Shown here: in pieces, positions 44,882 to 53,467 of the stretch | Layout: every line of letters begins with the position of its first letter | Position numbering within the stretch: position 1 is the stretch's first letter | NCBI GenBank assembly: GCA_016787415.1 | Contig: JAEUUT010000143.1 | Coordinates: 1 to 64,000 of the forward strand | DNA length: 64,000 bases | DNA from: Saprospiraceae bacterium | GTDB lineage: Bacteria > Bacteroidota > Bacteroidia > Chitinophagales > Saprospiraceae | Reading direction: 5' to 3' | The notes under the pieces: model-generated | What the model was told of the DNA's origin: nothing | Databases searched by the model: none | Seen by the model: only the letters and a program-made list of their open reading frames with translations | Program-made: the position numbers and the translations under genes

Positions 44882-45616
44882 TCACTGCTCCTTTTCCCGG
44901 CTCACATTCCCCGAACCACTCACATCGGAATCCACACTTGGGTCGCCGGTATAGAACACATTGCCGGAACCAGAAACATGCGCTTCAATGCGCTGGTTTA
45001 CATGTGCATAAATGGAACCAGAACCGGCGACATGCGCCTTTAATTCATTGATAGTCAGTTTTTTAGCATTTATTTCACCACTGCCGCTGATGTGTGTTTC
45101 CGCATTGTTGGCAGTACCGCCGATTTCAACATTTCCACTTCCGCTCACACTGCATTCCAGGGCTCCGAAGGTAGCCTGCAACATGGTGAGGTCGCCGGAG
45201 CCAGACACCGCGATTTCCATTTTTTCGGATTGAATGGGCGTTTCTACCTTGATTTTTCCACTACCCGACACAGACAATTCGTCGAACGAAGGCCCGCTGA
45301 CCACAAGTGTTATTTCTTTGGAAGAAGAAACATTTTCATCAAAGTAAACGTGCAGTACGCCATTTTCGACCTCCGTTTTAAGCAAGGGCAGCAAATTGCC
45401 CTGTGCGCGCGCTTCTACCGAGTAGGAAGGGGCAACACGAATTTCTATATCGCCGGGAATATCCGATTGCACGCCATGAAATCCGTCGACATTTCGTGTT
45501 TCTGTTTGTACCGGCCCGGTACCTTCCGTGCCGTTGCCCATAAATGAACAATGAAAACTGCGTTTGCCAAACATAAATATGCCGACCAGCAGCATGAAAA
45601 TAATCAGATACCGCAT
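44882..45616 (-). CDS. GIN-domain (DUF2807) putative surface protein
   Basis: 244 residues from ATG 45616 (MRYLIIFMLLVGIFMFG signal). The repeated VSGSG motif (SVSGSGKIKVE, AVSGSGDLTM, SVSGSGNVEIGG, HISGSGEINAK, HVSGSGNVFYTG) is the right-handed beta-helix of the head GIN domain, common in exported Bacteroidetes proteins of unknown role. Convergent with ribD, ending on the next base. Confidence 0.9.
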   Translation of the reverse strand: MRYLIIFMLLVGIFMFGKRSFHCSFMGNGTEGTGPVQTETRNVDGFHGVQSDIPGDIEIRVAPSYSVEARAQGNLLPLLKTEVENGVLHVYFDENVSSSKEITLVVSGPSFDELSVSGSGKIKVETPIQSEKMEIAVSGSGDLTMLQATFGALECSVSGSGNVEIGGTANNAETHISGSGEINAKKLTINELKAHVAGSGSIYAHVNQRIEAHVSGSGNVFYTGDPSVDSDVSGSGNVSREKEQ

Positions 45617-45748
45617 TGGATTGGGTTGTTTTGTTTTGAAAATTATTTCCTGATTTTCAGGAACTTTGCGTTTCATTCTGCGCAAAGATGTCGATTTGAC
45701 ACCTTGCTTTCGGCGCAGGTTACACTAAAATTTCAAATTTTTCCCGAG

Positions 45749-46120
45749 ATGCTCTGGCCGCTGCTCCAACTTGGCTTTTTACTTCTTTCTCCTGTTACCA
45801 TTCCAGATGCTGCTCCGGTGGTGAAATGGACAACAGAACAGGAACACGATTTTGGGAATCTGAAGCAGGGCTGGCCCGAAACATTCACTTTTCGGTTTAA
45901 AAACGTCCATGCTGATACCATTTTGTTGCAAACCGTGCGCACCACCTGCGGCTGCACGGCTGCCAACTGGACAGAAACGCCCATTGCACCCGGGCAGGAA
46001 GGCCAAGTCAGGGTGGAATACGATGCTTATCAGGGAGGAGATTTTGACAAAAAAATACGCGTCTTTTTCGACGCCCAGCGCAAGCCGGAAATCCTGCGCA
46101 TACGTGGTACGGTGAAGTAG
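45749..46120 (+). CDS. DUF1573 (Ig-like) exported protein
   Basis: 123 residues from ATG 45749, which begins a signal peptide (MLWPLLQLGFLLLSP). EHDFGNLKQGWPETFTFRFK and VRTTCGCTAANWTETPIAPG are the DUF1573 hallmark. Function unknown; exported. Convergent with recF, 2 bases apart. Confidence 0.85.
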   Translation: MLWPLLQLGFLLLSPVTIPDAAPVVKWTTEQEHDFGNLKQGWPETFTFRFKNVHADTILLQTVRTTCGCTAANWTETPIAPGQEGQVRVEYDAYQGGDFDKKIRVFFDAQRKPEILRIRGTVK

Positions 46121-46122
46121 AG

Positions 46123-47226
46123 TTATCTCTCGGTCACGTTTCCATCTTCTACTTCGAACAGTTTGTAATCTTCTGAAAAGGAGGAAATTATCTCTTCTAT
46201 TCGATTGCGCTGCGTATCTGTGATAAATATTTGTCCGAAATCGCGCCCCAGCAACAATCCCACCAGGTGGCGAACCCGCCGGGCATCCAGTTTGTCAAAT
46301 ATGTCATCAAGCAACAGAATAGGCGCAGCGCCTTTGGCTTGTCGCAACACCTCATACTGAGCAAGCCGCATGGCGAGCAAAAAAGACTTCAACTGGCCTT
46401 GCGAGGCAAATTTCTTGACTAATTTCCCATCCATATACAAATCCACATCGTCGCGGTGCGGCCCTACGGTTGATCGTTGCAGGATGCGGTCTTTTTCGAG
46501 TGCGGCAGGCATGAGTTGTTCTAGTGTGCCCTCTTTCAAATCGGAATCATATTGAACGTCCACCACTTCCCGACTGTCGGAAATAGCGGCATATATTTCC
46601 TGAAAAAGCGGTCGGAATGTTGTTACAAATGCAGCACGTTGTTCAAAAAGGGTTTGTGCAGGCCGGAACATTTGATGGTCAATGCTTTCCAGCAACACCG
46701 GATCATAATTTCTGTATTCGGCGAACCGTTTCAATAATGCATTTCTTTGTTTTAGTAATGCATTGTAGATCAACAGGTTTTGAAGATAATCCGGCGAAAT
46801 TTGCGACAGCGTGGCATCCAGAAAACGGCGCCGATCCTCACTGCCTTCCTGCACCAGCGATACATCGTCGGGCGCGATCATCACTACGGGAAATTGACCA
46901 ATGTAGTCCGTCAATCGCTCGTACGGAACGCTATTGCGCTCGATCTCTTTACGCTGCCCGGCCTGGTATTTGGCGACAATTTTTAGCGACTGTTCTTCCT
47001 GTCTGAAATGCCCTTCAATACGAAAAAACTGCTCGTCATGCCGCACCAACTGCCTGTCATTCAGGCCGGTATGGTTTTTACACAAACAAAGAAAATGGAT
47101 GGCATCCAGCACATTCGTTTTTCCCATACCGTTCAAGCCGGTCAGACAATTCAGCCGGGGCGACAACGACATCGACAGATGTTCGTAGTTCTTGAACTGG
47201 GAAAGTTTGAGTTGCGCGAGAAACAT
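46123..47226 (-). CDS. recF: DNA replication and repair protein RecF
   Basis: 367 residues, normal length. Walker A GLNGMGKTNVLDAI at ~34-46, QLKSFLLAMRLAQYEVLR, and Walker B PILLLDDIFDKLD, then GQIFITDTQ. An SMC-like ATPase that helps load RecA at gaps. Upstream lies a hairpin repeat separating it from nadE. Confidence 0.95.
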   Translation of the reverse strand: MFLAQLKLSQFKNYEHLSMSLSPRLNCLTGLNGMGKTNVLDAIHFLCLCKNHTGLNDRQLVRHDEQFFRIEGHFRQEEQSLKIVAKYQAGQRKEIERNSVPYERLTDYIGQFPVVMIAPDDVSLVQEGSEDRRRFLDATLSQISPDYLQNLLIYNALLKQRNALLKRFAEYRNYDPVLLESIDHQMFRPAQTLFEQRAAFVTTFRPLFQEIYAAISDSREVVDVQYDSDLKEGTLEQLMPAALEKDRILQRSTVGPHRDDVDLYMDGKLVKKFASQGQLKSFLLAMRLAQYEVLRQAKGAAPILLLDDIFDKLDARRVRHLVGLLLGRDFGQIFITDTQRNRIEEIISSFSEDYKLFEVEDGNVTER

Positions 47227-47230
47227 TTTT

Positions 47231-47407
47231 GTTATCTGTTATCCGTTATCGGTTATCCGTTATCGGTTATCCGTTATCGGTTATCCGTTATCAGGGTGGT
47301 AAGGAGACCATTCGCACATATATTTTGGCCACACAAAAAGGAATGCCAAGTATATGTACGAATGGTCTCCTTACCACCCTGATAACTAATAACGGATAAC
47401 CGATAAC
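47231..47407. repeat. Heptamer-tailed hairpin element (GTTATCC type)
   Basis: Perfect 28-bp arms at 47287-47314 and 47359-47386; the apex reads TTTTGGCC...ATGCCAAG as in the elements at 8761 and 18071. The left flank is nearly nine tandem GTTATCC/GTTATCG heptamers (47231-47292); the right flank holds the complementary GGATAAC/CGATAAC units. It fills the recF-nadE gap. Confidence 0.85.
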
Positions 47408-47411
47408 CAAA

Positions 47412-49049
47412 TCACGAGAGGTATTTCCCTACAATCGGCATGCGGCGGCCCATACCGAAACCTTTGCTGCTGACACGCAATACAGGCGCTGCCTGCTCGC
47501 GTTTGAATTCATTGATATTGACCATACGCAGTACGCGCCGCACGAGGGCTTCATCAAAACCCATAGAAATCAGTTCACGCGGACCTTGACGGCACTCGAT
47601 ATATTGATACAGCAAAGGGTCGAGCACCTCGTAAGGAGGCAGGCTATCGGTGTCTTTCTGCCCCGGCCTCAATTCGGCGCTGGGCGGCTTGACAATACTG
47701 TTTTGAGGAATGACCTCCGCATCTTTATTGAGGTACTGTGCCAGTTCGTACACCTCTGTTTTGTACACATCACCCAGCACGGAAATGCCGCCGCACATAT
47801 CGCCGTACAGCGTCCCATACCCCACCGACATTTCGCTTTTATTGGTTGTATTCAGCAGGATATTGCCAAATTTGTTGCTCATAGCCATCAACAGGGTGCC
47901 CCGAACGCGTGCCTGAATGTTTTCCTCTGTAACATTAAATGCCAGACCTTCAAACTGGGATTTCAAGGCGGTCTCGAATGCCTCATACATCGGGCGGATA
48001 GCAACAATATCGTATTGAATACCCAGGTTTTTAGCCAGTTGTCGCGCATCATCCACCGAATGGTCGCTGCTGAACTGACTGGGCATCAGGAGCACCCGTA
48101 CATTTTCGGCCCCGAGGGCTTTGGCAGCCAGTACGGCTGTAACGGCAGAGTCGATACCACCTGAAAGACCGAGAATGGCTTTTTTAAAGCCCAGTTTTCG
48201 GAAATAGTCGCGAATGCCGACGATCAATGCGTCGTGTATGAGTTGTGTTTTGTGTTTGGGCTGCTCCGCCGTTTTTCCACCTGTCAGCACTTCATCCAGG
48301 TCGTACACACGCAGACATTCCTCAAAATAGGGCATTTCATCAAATACTTTCCCATCGGGCGACATGACGATGCTCCCTCCATCGAATACAATATCCGTTT
48401 GTGCGCCCGTGTGGTTGGTATAAAACATTGGGATGCCATAGCGCTCCACATTGGCGCGCACCACCTGAATGCGCATGGCGGCATGCGCATAATCGAAGGG
48501 CGAAGCACTCAAATTCAGGATAAAGTCGGGCTGGTATGGGATCATTTCATCCAGCGGACAAACCACGTACAGCGGGTTTTCATTGCCGACATTCCAGATG
48601 TCTTCACAAATGGACAGGGCTATTTTTTTCCCCTTGAACGTGATGGGCTTGAATTCCGTTGCCGGCTCGAAATAGCGATACTCGTCGAAGATGTCGTAAG
48701 TAGGCAACAGGGCTTTGTGCTGAACCCCAATAATGGCGCCCTCTGAAAGGAAATAAGCGGAATTGTACAGGTCTTTGCCCGCCAAAACCGGATTGCGGGA
48801 AGGTGCGCCCACCACGATACCAATGCCATGACTTACCTCCCGGAGCGCATCTACGGATGCTTGCGACTGTCGGATAAAATCGTCGAATTCCAGAAAATCG
48901 CGGGGCGGGTAGCCGCAAACGGCCAGTTCACCAAAGCAAATCAGGTCGGCGCCCTGTTCTTTGGCCGATGTTACGGCGGCCAGCATTTTGGCCAGGTTAC
49001 CTTCAAAATTGCCAATGTGGTAGTCTAATTGGGCAAGAGCAATGCGCAT
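47412..49049 (-). CDS. nadE: Glutamine-dependent NAD+ synthase
   Basis: 545 residues from ATG 49049 (MRIALAQLDYHIGNFEGN). N-terminal nitrilase-type amidase (catalytic Glu in CFGELAVCGYPP, Lys in HKALLPTYDIFDEYRYF, Cys in LSICEDIWN). C-terminal synthetase with PP-loop LGLSGGIDSAVTA and NKSEMSVGYGTLYGDMCGG. Makes NAD+ from deamido-NAD+ using glutamine. Note that TIR effectors in the same window would consume its product. Confidence 0.95.
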   Translation of the reverse strand: MRIALAQLDYHIGNFEGNLAKMLAAVTSAKEQGADLICFGELAVCGYPPRDFLEFDDFIRQSQASVDALREVSHGIGIVVGAPSRNPVLAGKDLYNSAYFLSEGAIIGVQHKALLPTYDIFDEYRYFEPATEFKPITFKGKKIALSICEDIWNVGNENPLYVVCPLDEMIPYQPDFILNLSASPFDYAHAAMRIQVVRANVERYGIPMFYTNHTGAQTDIVFDGGSIVMSPDGKVFDEMPYFEECLRVYDLDEVLTGGKTAEQPKHKTQLIHDALIVGIRDYFRKLGFKKAILGLSGGIDSAVTAVLAAKALGAENVRVLLMPSQFSSDHSVDDARQLAKNLGIQYDIVAIRPMYEAFETALKSQFEGLAFNVTEENIQARVRGTLLMAMSNKFGNILLNTTNKSEMSVGYGTLYGDMCGGISVLGDVYKTEVYELAQYLNKDAEVIPQNSIVKPPSAELRPGQKDTDSLPPYEVLDPLLYQYIECRQGPRELISMGFDEALVRRVLRMVNINEFKREQAAPVLRVSSKGFGMGRRMPIVGKYLS

Positions 49050-49093
49050 GGTGCGTAATCTTAAGAAATGACTGGGCCCGTAGGCCATAATTT

Positions 49094-50410
49094 TTATTCC
49101 GTTACAACTTCTCCGTACAGGTCGAATTCTTCGGCGCCAGTGATTCTGATATTGGCAAAATCGCCGAGGCGAATATAATTGCCTTTTGCCGGCACCAGCA
49201 CCTCGTTGTCTACATCCGGCGAGTCGGCTTCGGTGCGGCCGATATAGTATTTGCCTTCTTTCCGATCAAACAAGGTGCGGAAAACCTGCCCAATTTTGGC
49301 TTCGTTTTTCTGATAGGAAATTTCCTGTTGCAGGTCCATCAGGCGCTGGGCGCGTTCGGCTTTAACTTCGGCGGGAATTTCATCGGGCAGTTCGTAGGCA
49401 CGCGTGCTTTCTTCATGCGAGTATTGAAATACGCCCACACGTTCGAATTGCTGCTGTTGAACAAAGTCGAGCAATTCTTCAAAAGCCTCTTCCGTTTCGC
49501 CCGGGTGACCAACCAGGAAAGTGGTGCGGATAGCAATGCCCGGCACTTTTTCCCTGATTTTGGCGATCAATTCCTCCGTTTCGGCGCGCGTAATCTGTCG
49601 GCGCATGATGTCAAGCACCGTGTCGCTGGCATGCTGGAGCGGAATATCGAGGTAATTGCATATTTCCTTGCGTTCGGCCATCACGTCGAGCACTTCGAGG
49701 GGAAATTTGCTCGGGTAAGCATAGTGCAGCCGAATCCATTCAATACCTTCCACGTCAGCGAGGGCATGCAGCAAACGTGGAAGTTCGCGGGTTTTGTAAA
49801 TATCCAGGCCGTAATAGGTGAGTTCCTGAGCAATTAGCAACAGTTCTTTCACCCCGCGTCGCGCCAGGTTGCGAGCCTCCATAACGAGTTCTTCTACGGG
49901 TCTGCTCACGTGTTTGCCGCGCATCAGTGGAATAGCGCAAAACGAACAGGTGCGGTTACAGCCTTCCGAAATTTTCAGGTAGGCGTAATGCGGCAACGTG
50001 GTAATTTGACGCTCGCCGAGCAGTTCGTATTTGTAGTCGGCGTTCATTTTTTCCAGCAAGGCAGGCATTTCCAGCGTCCCGAAAAATGCGTCGACTTCCG
50101 GGATTTCCGCTTCCAGATTGTCTTTGTAACGTTGTGACAAACAGCCGGTTACATACAGTTTATCAATACCGCCTGCCTGTTTGATATTGGCATATTGGAC
50201 AATGGTATCGATGCTTTCCTGCTTGGCCAGGTCGATAAAACCGCAGGTATTGATGACCACCACGTTGGCATCTTCCCGGTCGCTGTCGTGCGCCACATCA
50301 AAATCGTTGCCACGCAACTGGGTAATTAGGTTTTCGCTGTCGACCAGGTTTTTGGAACAACCCAGCGTAATAACATTCACCTTATCTTTTCGAATAGACT
50401 TCGTCTTCAT
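49094..50410 (-). CDS. rimO: Ribosomal protein uS12 methylthiotransferase
   Basis: 438 residues from ATG 50410 (MKTKSIRKDKVNVITLGCSK). N-terminal MTTase domain (NVITLGCSKNLVDSE, VVINTCGFI, VTGCLSQRY), radical SAM Cys motif CNRTCSFCAIP, C-terminal TRAM domain (VLVPAKGNYIRLGDFANIRI). Adds a methylthio group to Asp of S12. The DinB-like gene diverges from it. Confidence 0.95.
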   Translation of the reverse strand: MKTKSIRKDKVNVITLGCSKNLVDSENLITQLRGNDFDVAHDSDREDANVVVINTCGFIDLAKQESIDTIVQYANIKQAGGIDKLYVTGCLSQRYKDNLEAEIPEVDAFFGTLEMPALLEKMNADYKYELLGERQITTLPHYAYLKISEGCNRTCSFCAIPLMRGKHVSRPVEELVMEARNLARRGVKELLLIAQELTYYGLDIYKTRELPRLLHALADVEGIEWIRLHYAYPSKFPLEVLDVMAERKEICNYLDIPLQHASDTVLDIMRRQITRAETEELIAKIREKVPGIAIRTTFLVGHPGETEEAFEELLDFVQQQQFERVGVFQYSHEESTRAYELPDEIPAEVKAERAQRLMDLQQEISYQKNEAKIGQVFRTLFDRKEGKYYIGRTEADSPDVDNEVLVPAKGNYIRLGDFANIRITGAEEFDLYGEVVTE

Positions 50411-50504
50411 ATTCTCTGTAAATGGCCCCTGCAATGAAAGAGGCAATCATGTCTTTACTTAAAAATGCAAAGGTCGCTCATTTTGGTAAATTTTTCCAGG
50501 CACG

Positions 50505-50537
50505 CTTTTGGTACCCTGAATAACGCAACTACCTTTG
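50505..50537 (+). promoter_or_regulatory. Strong Bacteroidetes promoter for the DinB-like gene
   Basis: TTTTGG (50505-50510), 19-base spacer, TACCTTTG (50530-50537). The ATG at 50544 follows 6 bases after the -7 box, so the transcript is probably leaderless. Confidence 0.6.
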
Positions 50538-50543
50538 CGCCCT

Positions 50544-51104
50544 ATGACACAATCCACGCTACTTGAACGACTGGAAACGGAACTCAGATATTGCCTTGAT
50601 ATCGTACGCAACCAAATTGCCGCACAGGATACAGCTGTATTGCAAGCACGCACCACCCCCGAACACTGGAATACACTGGAAAGTTTTGCACACCTGAACG
50701 CTTACCTGGAACGCTATATTCCCCGGATGGAACTTGCTATCCACAAAGCCAAGGCTCGGGAATGGAAGCCTGTAGACGATGTGAAATACACAGGCGCTGG
50801 AAAAAGATTTGTAAAACGCGCCGATCCGGAAAACGGGAAGGCATACAAAACGCCGAAATATTACAATTTCTGGCAAAAAAGTGTGGGAATTGCCGCGTTG
50901 AAGGGTTTTACCATCAATACAGAACGCTTGCTCCGTGTAATTCAAGCGGCTAAAGAAGTGAACCTCAACAAGGCAAAAGTAGGCCGCGGCAAATCCGGGT
51001 TTCTTACACTCAACCTCGGAAATACGATCGAATGGCAGGTGCTACATATCCATCGGCACTTCAATCAAATCCAGGCCCAGATCGCTCAACTGCAAAGCCG
51101 TTGA
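50544..51104 (+). CDS. DinB/DUF1569-like protein
   Basis: 186 residues from ATG 50544. An all-helical sequence with TPEHWNTLESFAHLNAYLER, and near the end WQVLHIHRHFNQIQAQI, whose histidines are where DinB-superfamily proteins bind metal. Members act as thiol-dependent transferases in some bacteria; the role here is unknown. It precedes the aromatic amino-acid operon but has its own promoter. Confidence 0.75.
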   Translation: MTQSTLLERLETELRYCLDIVRNQIAAQDTAVLQARTTPEHWNTLESFAHLNAYLERYIPRMELAIHKAKAREWKPVDDVKYTGAGKRFVKRADPENGKAYKTPKYYNFWQKSVGIAALKGFTINTERLLRVIQAAKEVNLNKAKVGRGKSGFLTLNLGNTIEWQVLHIHRHFNQIQAQIAQLQSR

Positions 51105-51135
51105 GAATTTTTTTTCATTTTTTTTCGTCTCAGGC

Positions 51136-51166
51136 TTGCAGCATTCAATTCTACCTCTTACGTTTG
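51136..51166 (+). promoter_or_regulatory. Promoter of the Phe/Tyr biosynthesis operon
   Basis: TTG (51136-51138), 20-base spacer and TACGTTTG (51159-51166), an exact TANNTTTG box. It should start transcription near 51172, about 20 bases before the leader peptide ATG at 51194. Confidence 0.6.
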
Positions 51167-51193
51167 CACCGTAACAGTACAACAGTACACCAC

Positions 51194-51286
51194 ATGAGCA
51201 ACAGCCGCGCATTTTATTTTGGTTTCTTTTTTTACTATTTCTTTTTTGGAAAAAGGAAAAGGAACTACCTGTGCGCGTCAGTATAA
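51194..51286 (+). CDS. Phe/Tyr-rich attenuator leader peptide
   Basis: 30 codons, ATG 51194 to TAA 51286. Residues 7-18 are FYFGFFFYYFFF; in total 8 Phe and 4 Tyr out of 30, then basic GKRKRNY. Directly downstream are a terminator hairpin and the genes for Phe and Tyr synthesis. This is the layout of a ribosome-mediated transcription attenuator. When Phe- or Tyr-tRNA is scarce the ribosome stalls and an alternative pairing (AGGAACT at 51260-51266 with AGTTCCT at 51315-51321) can break the terminator stem. When both are plentiful it reaches the stop and the terminator forms. Confidence 0.85.
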   Translation: MSNSRAFYFGFFFYYFFFGKRKRNYLCASV

Positions 51287-51309
51287 ATGACAAACTGAAA
51301 ATCACAGAC

Positions 51310-51346
51310 AAGGGAGTTCCTGAACAACAGGAACTCCCTTTTTTTT
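51310..51346 (+). terminator. Attenuator terminator of the Phe/Tyr operon
   Basis: Perfect 13-bp stem, AAGGGAGTTCCTG (51310-51322) with CAGGAACTCCCTT (51328-51340), 5-base loop, then eight T (51339-51346). It lies between the leader peptide and pheA, so it must be bypassed for operon expression. Confidence 0.88.
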
Positions 51347-51363
51347 GCCTTCAAACTGCAACA

Positions 51364-52263
51364 ATGTCCGACTCAGCCATGCCGTCGTCGACGGCTACAA
51401 CACAAAAACGCACACCCGAACCCTCTATGCAGGGACAGCGAATTGCCATTCAGGGCGTACGCGGGGCTTTTCATGAAATTGCTGCCCGCCATTTTTTTGG
51501 CGAGCAGATCGAAGTAGTGCCTGCCTTGTCATTTCCGATTCTTTTTGACAAATCTGCCGATGCGGCACAAACCGATGCAGCCATTCTGGCAATTGAGAAC
51601 AGTATTGCAGGAAGTATTTTGGGCAATTACAAACTGCTTGAAAACAGCGATCTGGTGGTAGTCGGTGAAGTGTACTTGCGCATTCAGCAGAACCTGCTGG
51701 CGTTGCCAGGCGTAACTTTCGATCAAATCAGGGAAGTTCACTCCCATCCGATGGCCCTGGCCCAATGTGCCGAATTTTTCAAAAAATACCCTAAAATTCG
51801 GTTGGTAGAATCGGAAGACACAGCTGAGAGCGCCGCACACATTGTTCGGCATCGCGCTATTCACATGGGCGCTATTGCAAGCACTTTGGCTGCCAATATT
51901 TACGGTTTGAATGTGCTGGCGCCTGCTATTGAAACGGTGCCGGAAAATTTCACCCGCTTTCTGGCCGTCCGCCGAAAAAAAGAAGCCGTACCTGTACAAC
52001 ATGCCGACAAGGCTTCGGTCTGTTTCAGCGCGGGCCACCAGCCTGGCAGCCTGGCTCAGGTACTCACCATGCTGGCTACAGAAGGCGCCAATCTTACTAA
52101 GATACAATCGGCCCCGCTGCTCGGCCGCCCCTGGGAGTATCGTTTTTTTGTTGATTTTACGGCTATTCCAGACAGAATTCCGGAAGTACTTCAATTACTG
52201 GAGCGTAGTACAACTGACTTACAGGTTTTAGGTGTATATCGGGAAGGAGTACAAAATTCGTAA
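51364..52263 (+). CDS. pheA: Prephenate dehydratase
   Basis: 299 residues from ATG 51364; ATG 51427 (MQGQRIAIQGVRGAFHEIAA) is an alternative. Catalytic domain: AILAIENSIAGSILGNYKLL, HSHPMALAQC, and NFTRFLAV with the TRF motif. C-terminal ACT domain (SVCFSAGHQPGSLAQVL) for feedback by phenylalanine. Converts prephenate to phenylpyruvate. First structural gene of the attenuated operon; no fused chorismate mutase, which is supplied by the last gene. Confidence 0.93.
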   Translation: MSDSAMPSSTATTQKRTPEPSMQGQRIAIQGVRGAFHEIAARHFFGEQIEVVPALSFPILFDKSADAAQTDAAILAIENSIAGSILGNYKLLENSDLVVVGEVYLRIQQNLLALPGVTFDQIREVHSHPMALAQCAEFFKKYPKIRLVESEDTAESAAHIVRHRAIHMGAIASTLAANIYGLNVLAPAIETVPENFTRFLAVRRKKEAVPVQHADKASVCFSAGHQPGSLAQVLTMLATEGANLTKIQSAPLLGRPWEYRFFVDFTAIPDRIPEVLQLLERSTTDLQVLGVYREGVQNS

Positions 52264-52303
52264 AGCACCTGATTTTTCACAACCTGCAAATGATAGAAAA
52301 ATT

Positions 52304-53467
52304 ATGATACAGCCTGCCAAACGCCTCGACGCTGTCAACGAATACTACTTCGCAGGAAAACTGCGCGAAATTGCACAAATGCAAAAGGACGGTAAACCCG
52401 TGCTTAACCTGGGTATTGGTAGTCCTGATCAGCCCCCCCACCCTGCTGTGCTGGAAGCGCTGCACAACGGCGCTGCTCATCCCAAAGCACACGGGTACCA
52501 ATCTTACACCGGCATCGCGGCATTGAGAGAAGCCTGGGCTGCCTGGTATGCGCAGTATTATGGGGTTACTTTAAATGCTAACAATCAGATACTTCCGCTG
52601 ATTGGTTCAAAAGAAGGCATCGTACATGTGGCTATGGCTTTTCTCGAACCTGGCGATGTGGCGCTGGTTCCCAATCCCGGGTACCCGGCCTACTCGGCTG
52701 CCACGCAACTGGCTGGCGCTTCTGTACAATTGTATGAATTGAATGAATCTACAGGCTGGTTACCTGATTTGGAGCAACTGGAAAAAACAGAGCTCCGTCA
52801 GGTAAAACTCATGTGGGTAAATTATCCACACATGCCCACCGGCGAGCCGGGCTCAGCATCGGTTTTTCAGATGCTGGTCGATTTTGGAAAAAAACACAAC
52901 ATCCTGATTGTCAACGACAATCCGTACAGTTTTATCCTCAACGAACATCCGCGTAGCATCCTCGCAGCCGATGGCGCAGAAGACATTGCACTGGAACTCA
53001 ACTCGCTTTCCAAATCGCACAACATGGCGGGCTGGCGCGTTGGCATGGTGGCCGGTCACCCGGAATACCTGAAATCGGTGCTGCGTTTCAAAAGCAACAT
53101 GGATTCCGGTCAGTTTCAGCCCGTACAACTGGCGGCCGTGCAAGCCTTGAATTTGCCGGCAGCATGGTACCAATCCCTCAACGATATGTATCTGGAACGC
53201 CAGAAAGTAGCCTTCCAGATTTTGGAAAGCCTGGATTGTGTGTTCAATCCGCAGCAACAAGGCATGTTTGTATGGGCTAAAATACCCGATCATTACGACG
53301 ATTGCTACGCTTTAAGCGATGAATTACTGTACGAACGGCACGTGTTTCTGACCCCCGGCGGCATTTTCGGCTCCAATGGCAACCGTTATGTACGCATTTC
53401 TCTTTGCAGCGATGTAGCCACCCTCCAAACCGCACTCTATCAAATACAAAACGCACTCTCCGTATGA
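52304..53467 (+). CDS. Class I/II PLP-dependent aminotransferase (probable aromatic/aspartate aminotransferase)
   Basis: 387 residues from ATG 52304 (MIQPAKRLDAVNEYYFAGKL); the frame upstream overlaps pheA and is rejected. LNLGIGSPDQPPHPAVLE, PNPGYPAYSAATQLAG, and the PLP lysine in LNSLSKSHNMAGWRVGM are class I hallmarks. In this operon it probably transaminates phenylpyruvate/4-hydroxyphenylpyruvate or prephenate. Its stop overlaps the next start (ATGA). Confidence 0.9.
   Translation: MIQPAKRLDAVNEYYFAGKLREIAQMQKDGKPVLNLGIGSPDQPPHPAVLEALHNGAAHPKAHGYQSYTGIAALREAWAAWYAQYYGVTLNANNQILPLIGSKEGIVHVAMAFLEPGDVALVPNPGYPAYSAATQLAGASVQLYELNESTGWLPDLEQLEKTELRQVKLMWVNYPHMPTGEPGSASVFQMLVDFGKKHNILIVNDNPYSFILNEHPRSILAADGAEDIALELNSLSKSHNMAGWRVGMVAGHPEYLKSVLRFKSNMDSGQFQPVQLAAVQALNLPAAWYQSLNDMYLERQKVAFQILESLDCVFNPQQQGMFVWAKIPDHYDDCYALSDELLYERHVFLTPGGIFGSNGNRYVRISLCSDVATLQTALYQIQNALSV

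Noticed and set aside
47231..47292. Tandem repeats before nadE considered as a CRISPR array
   Set aside because: The units are 7 bases with no spacers and end in a hairpin; no cas genes are present.
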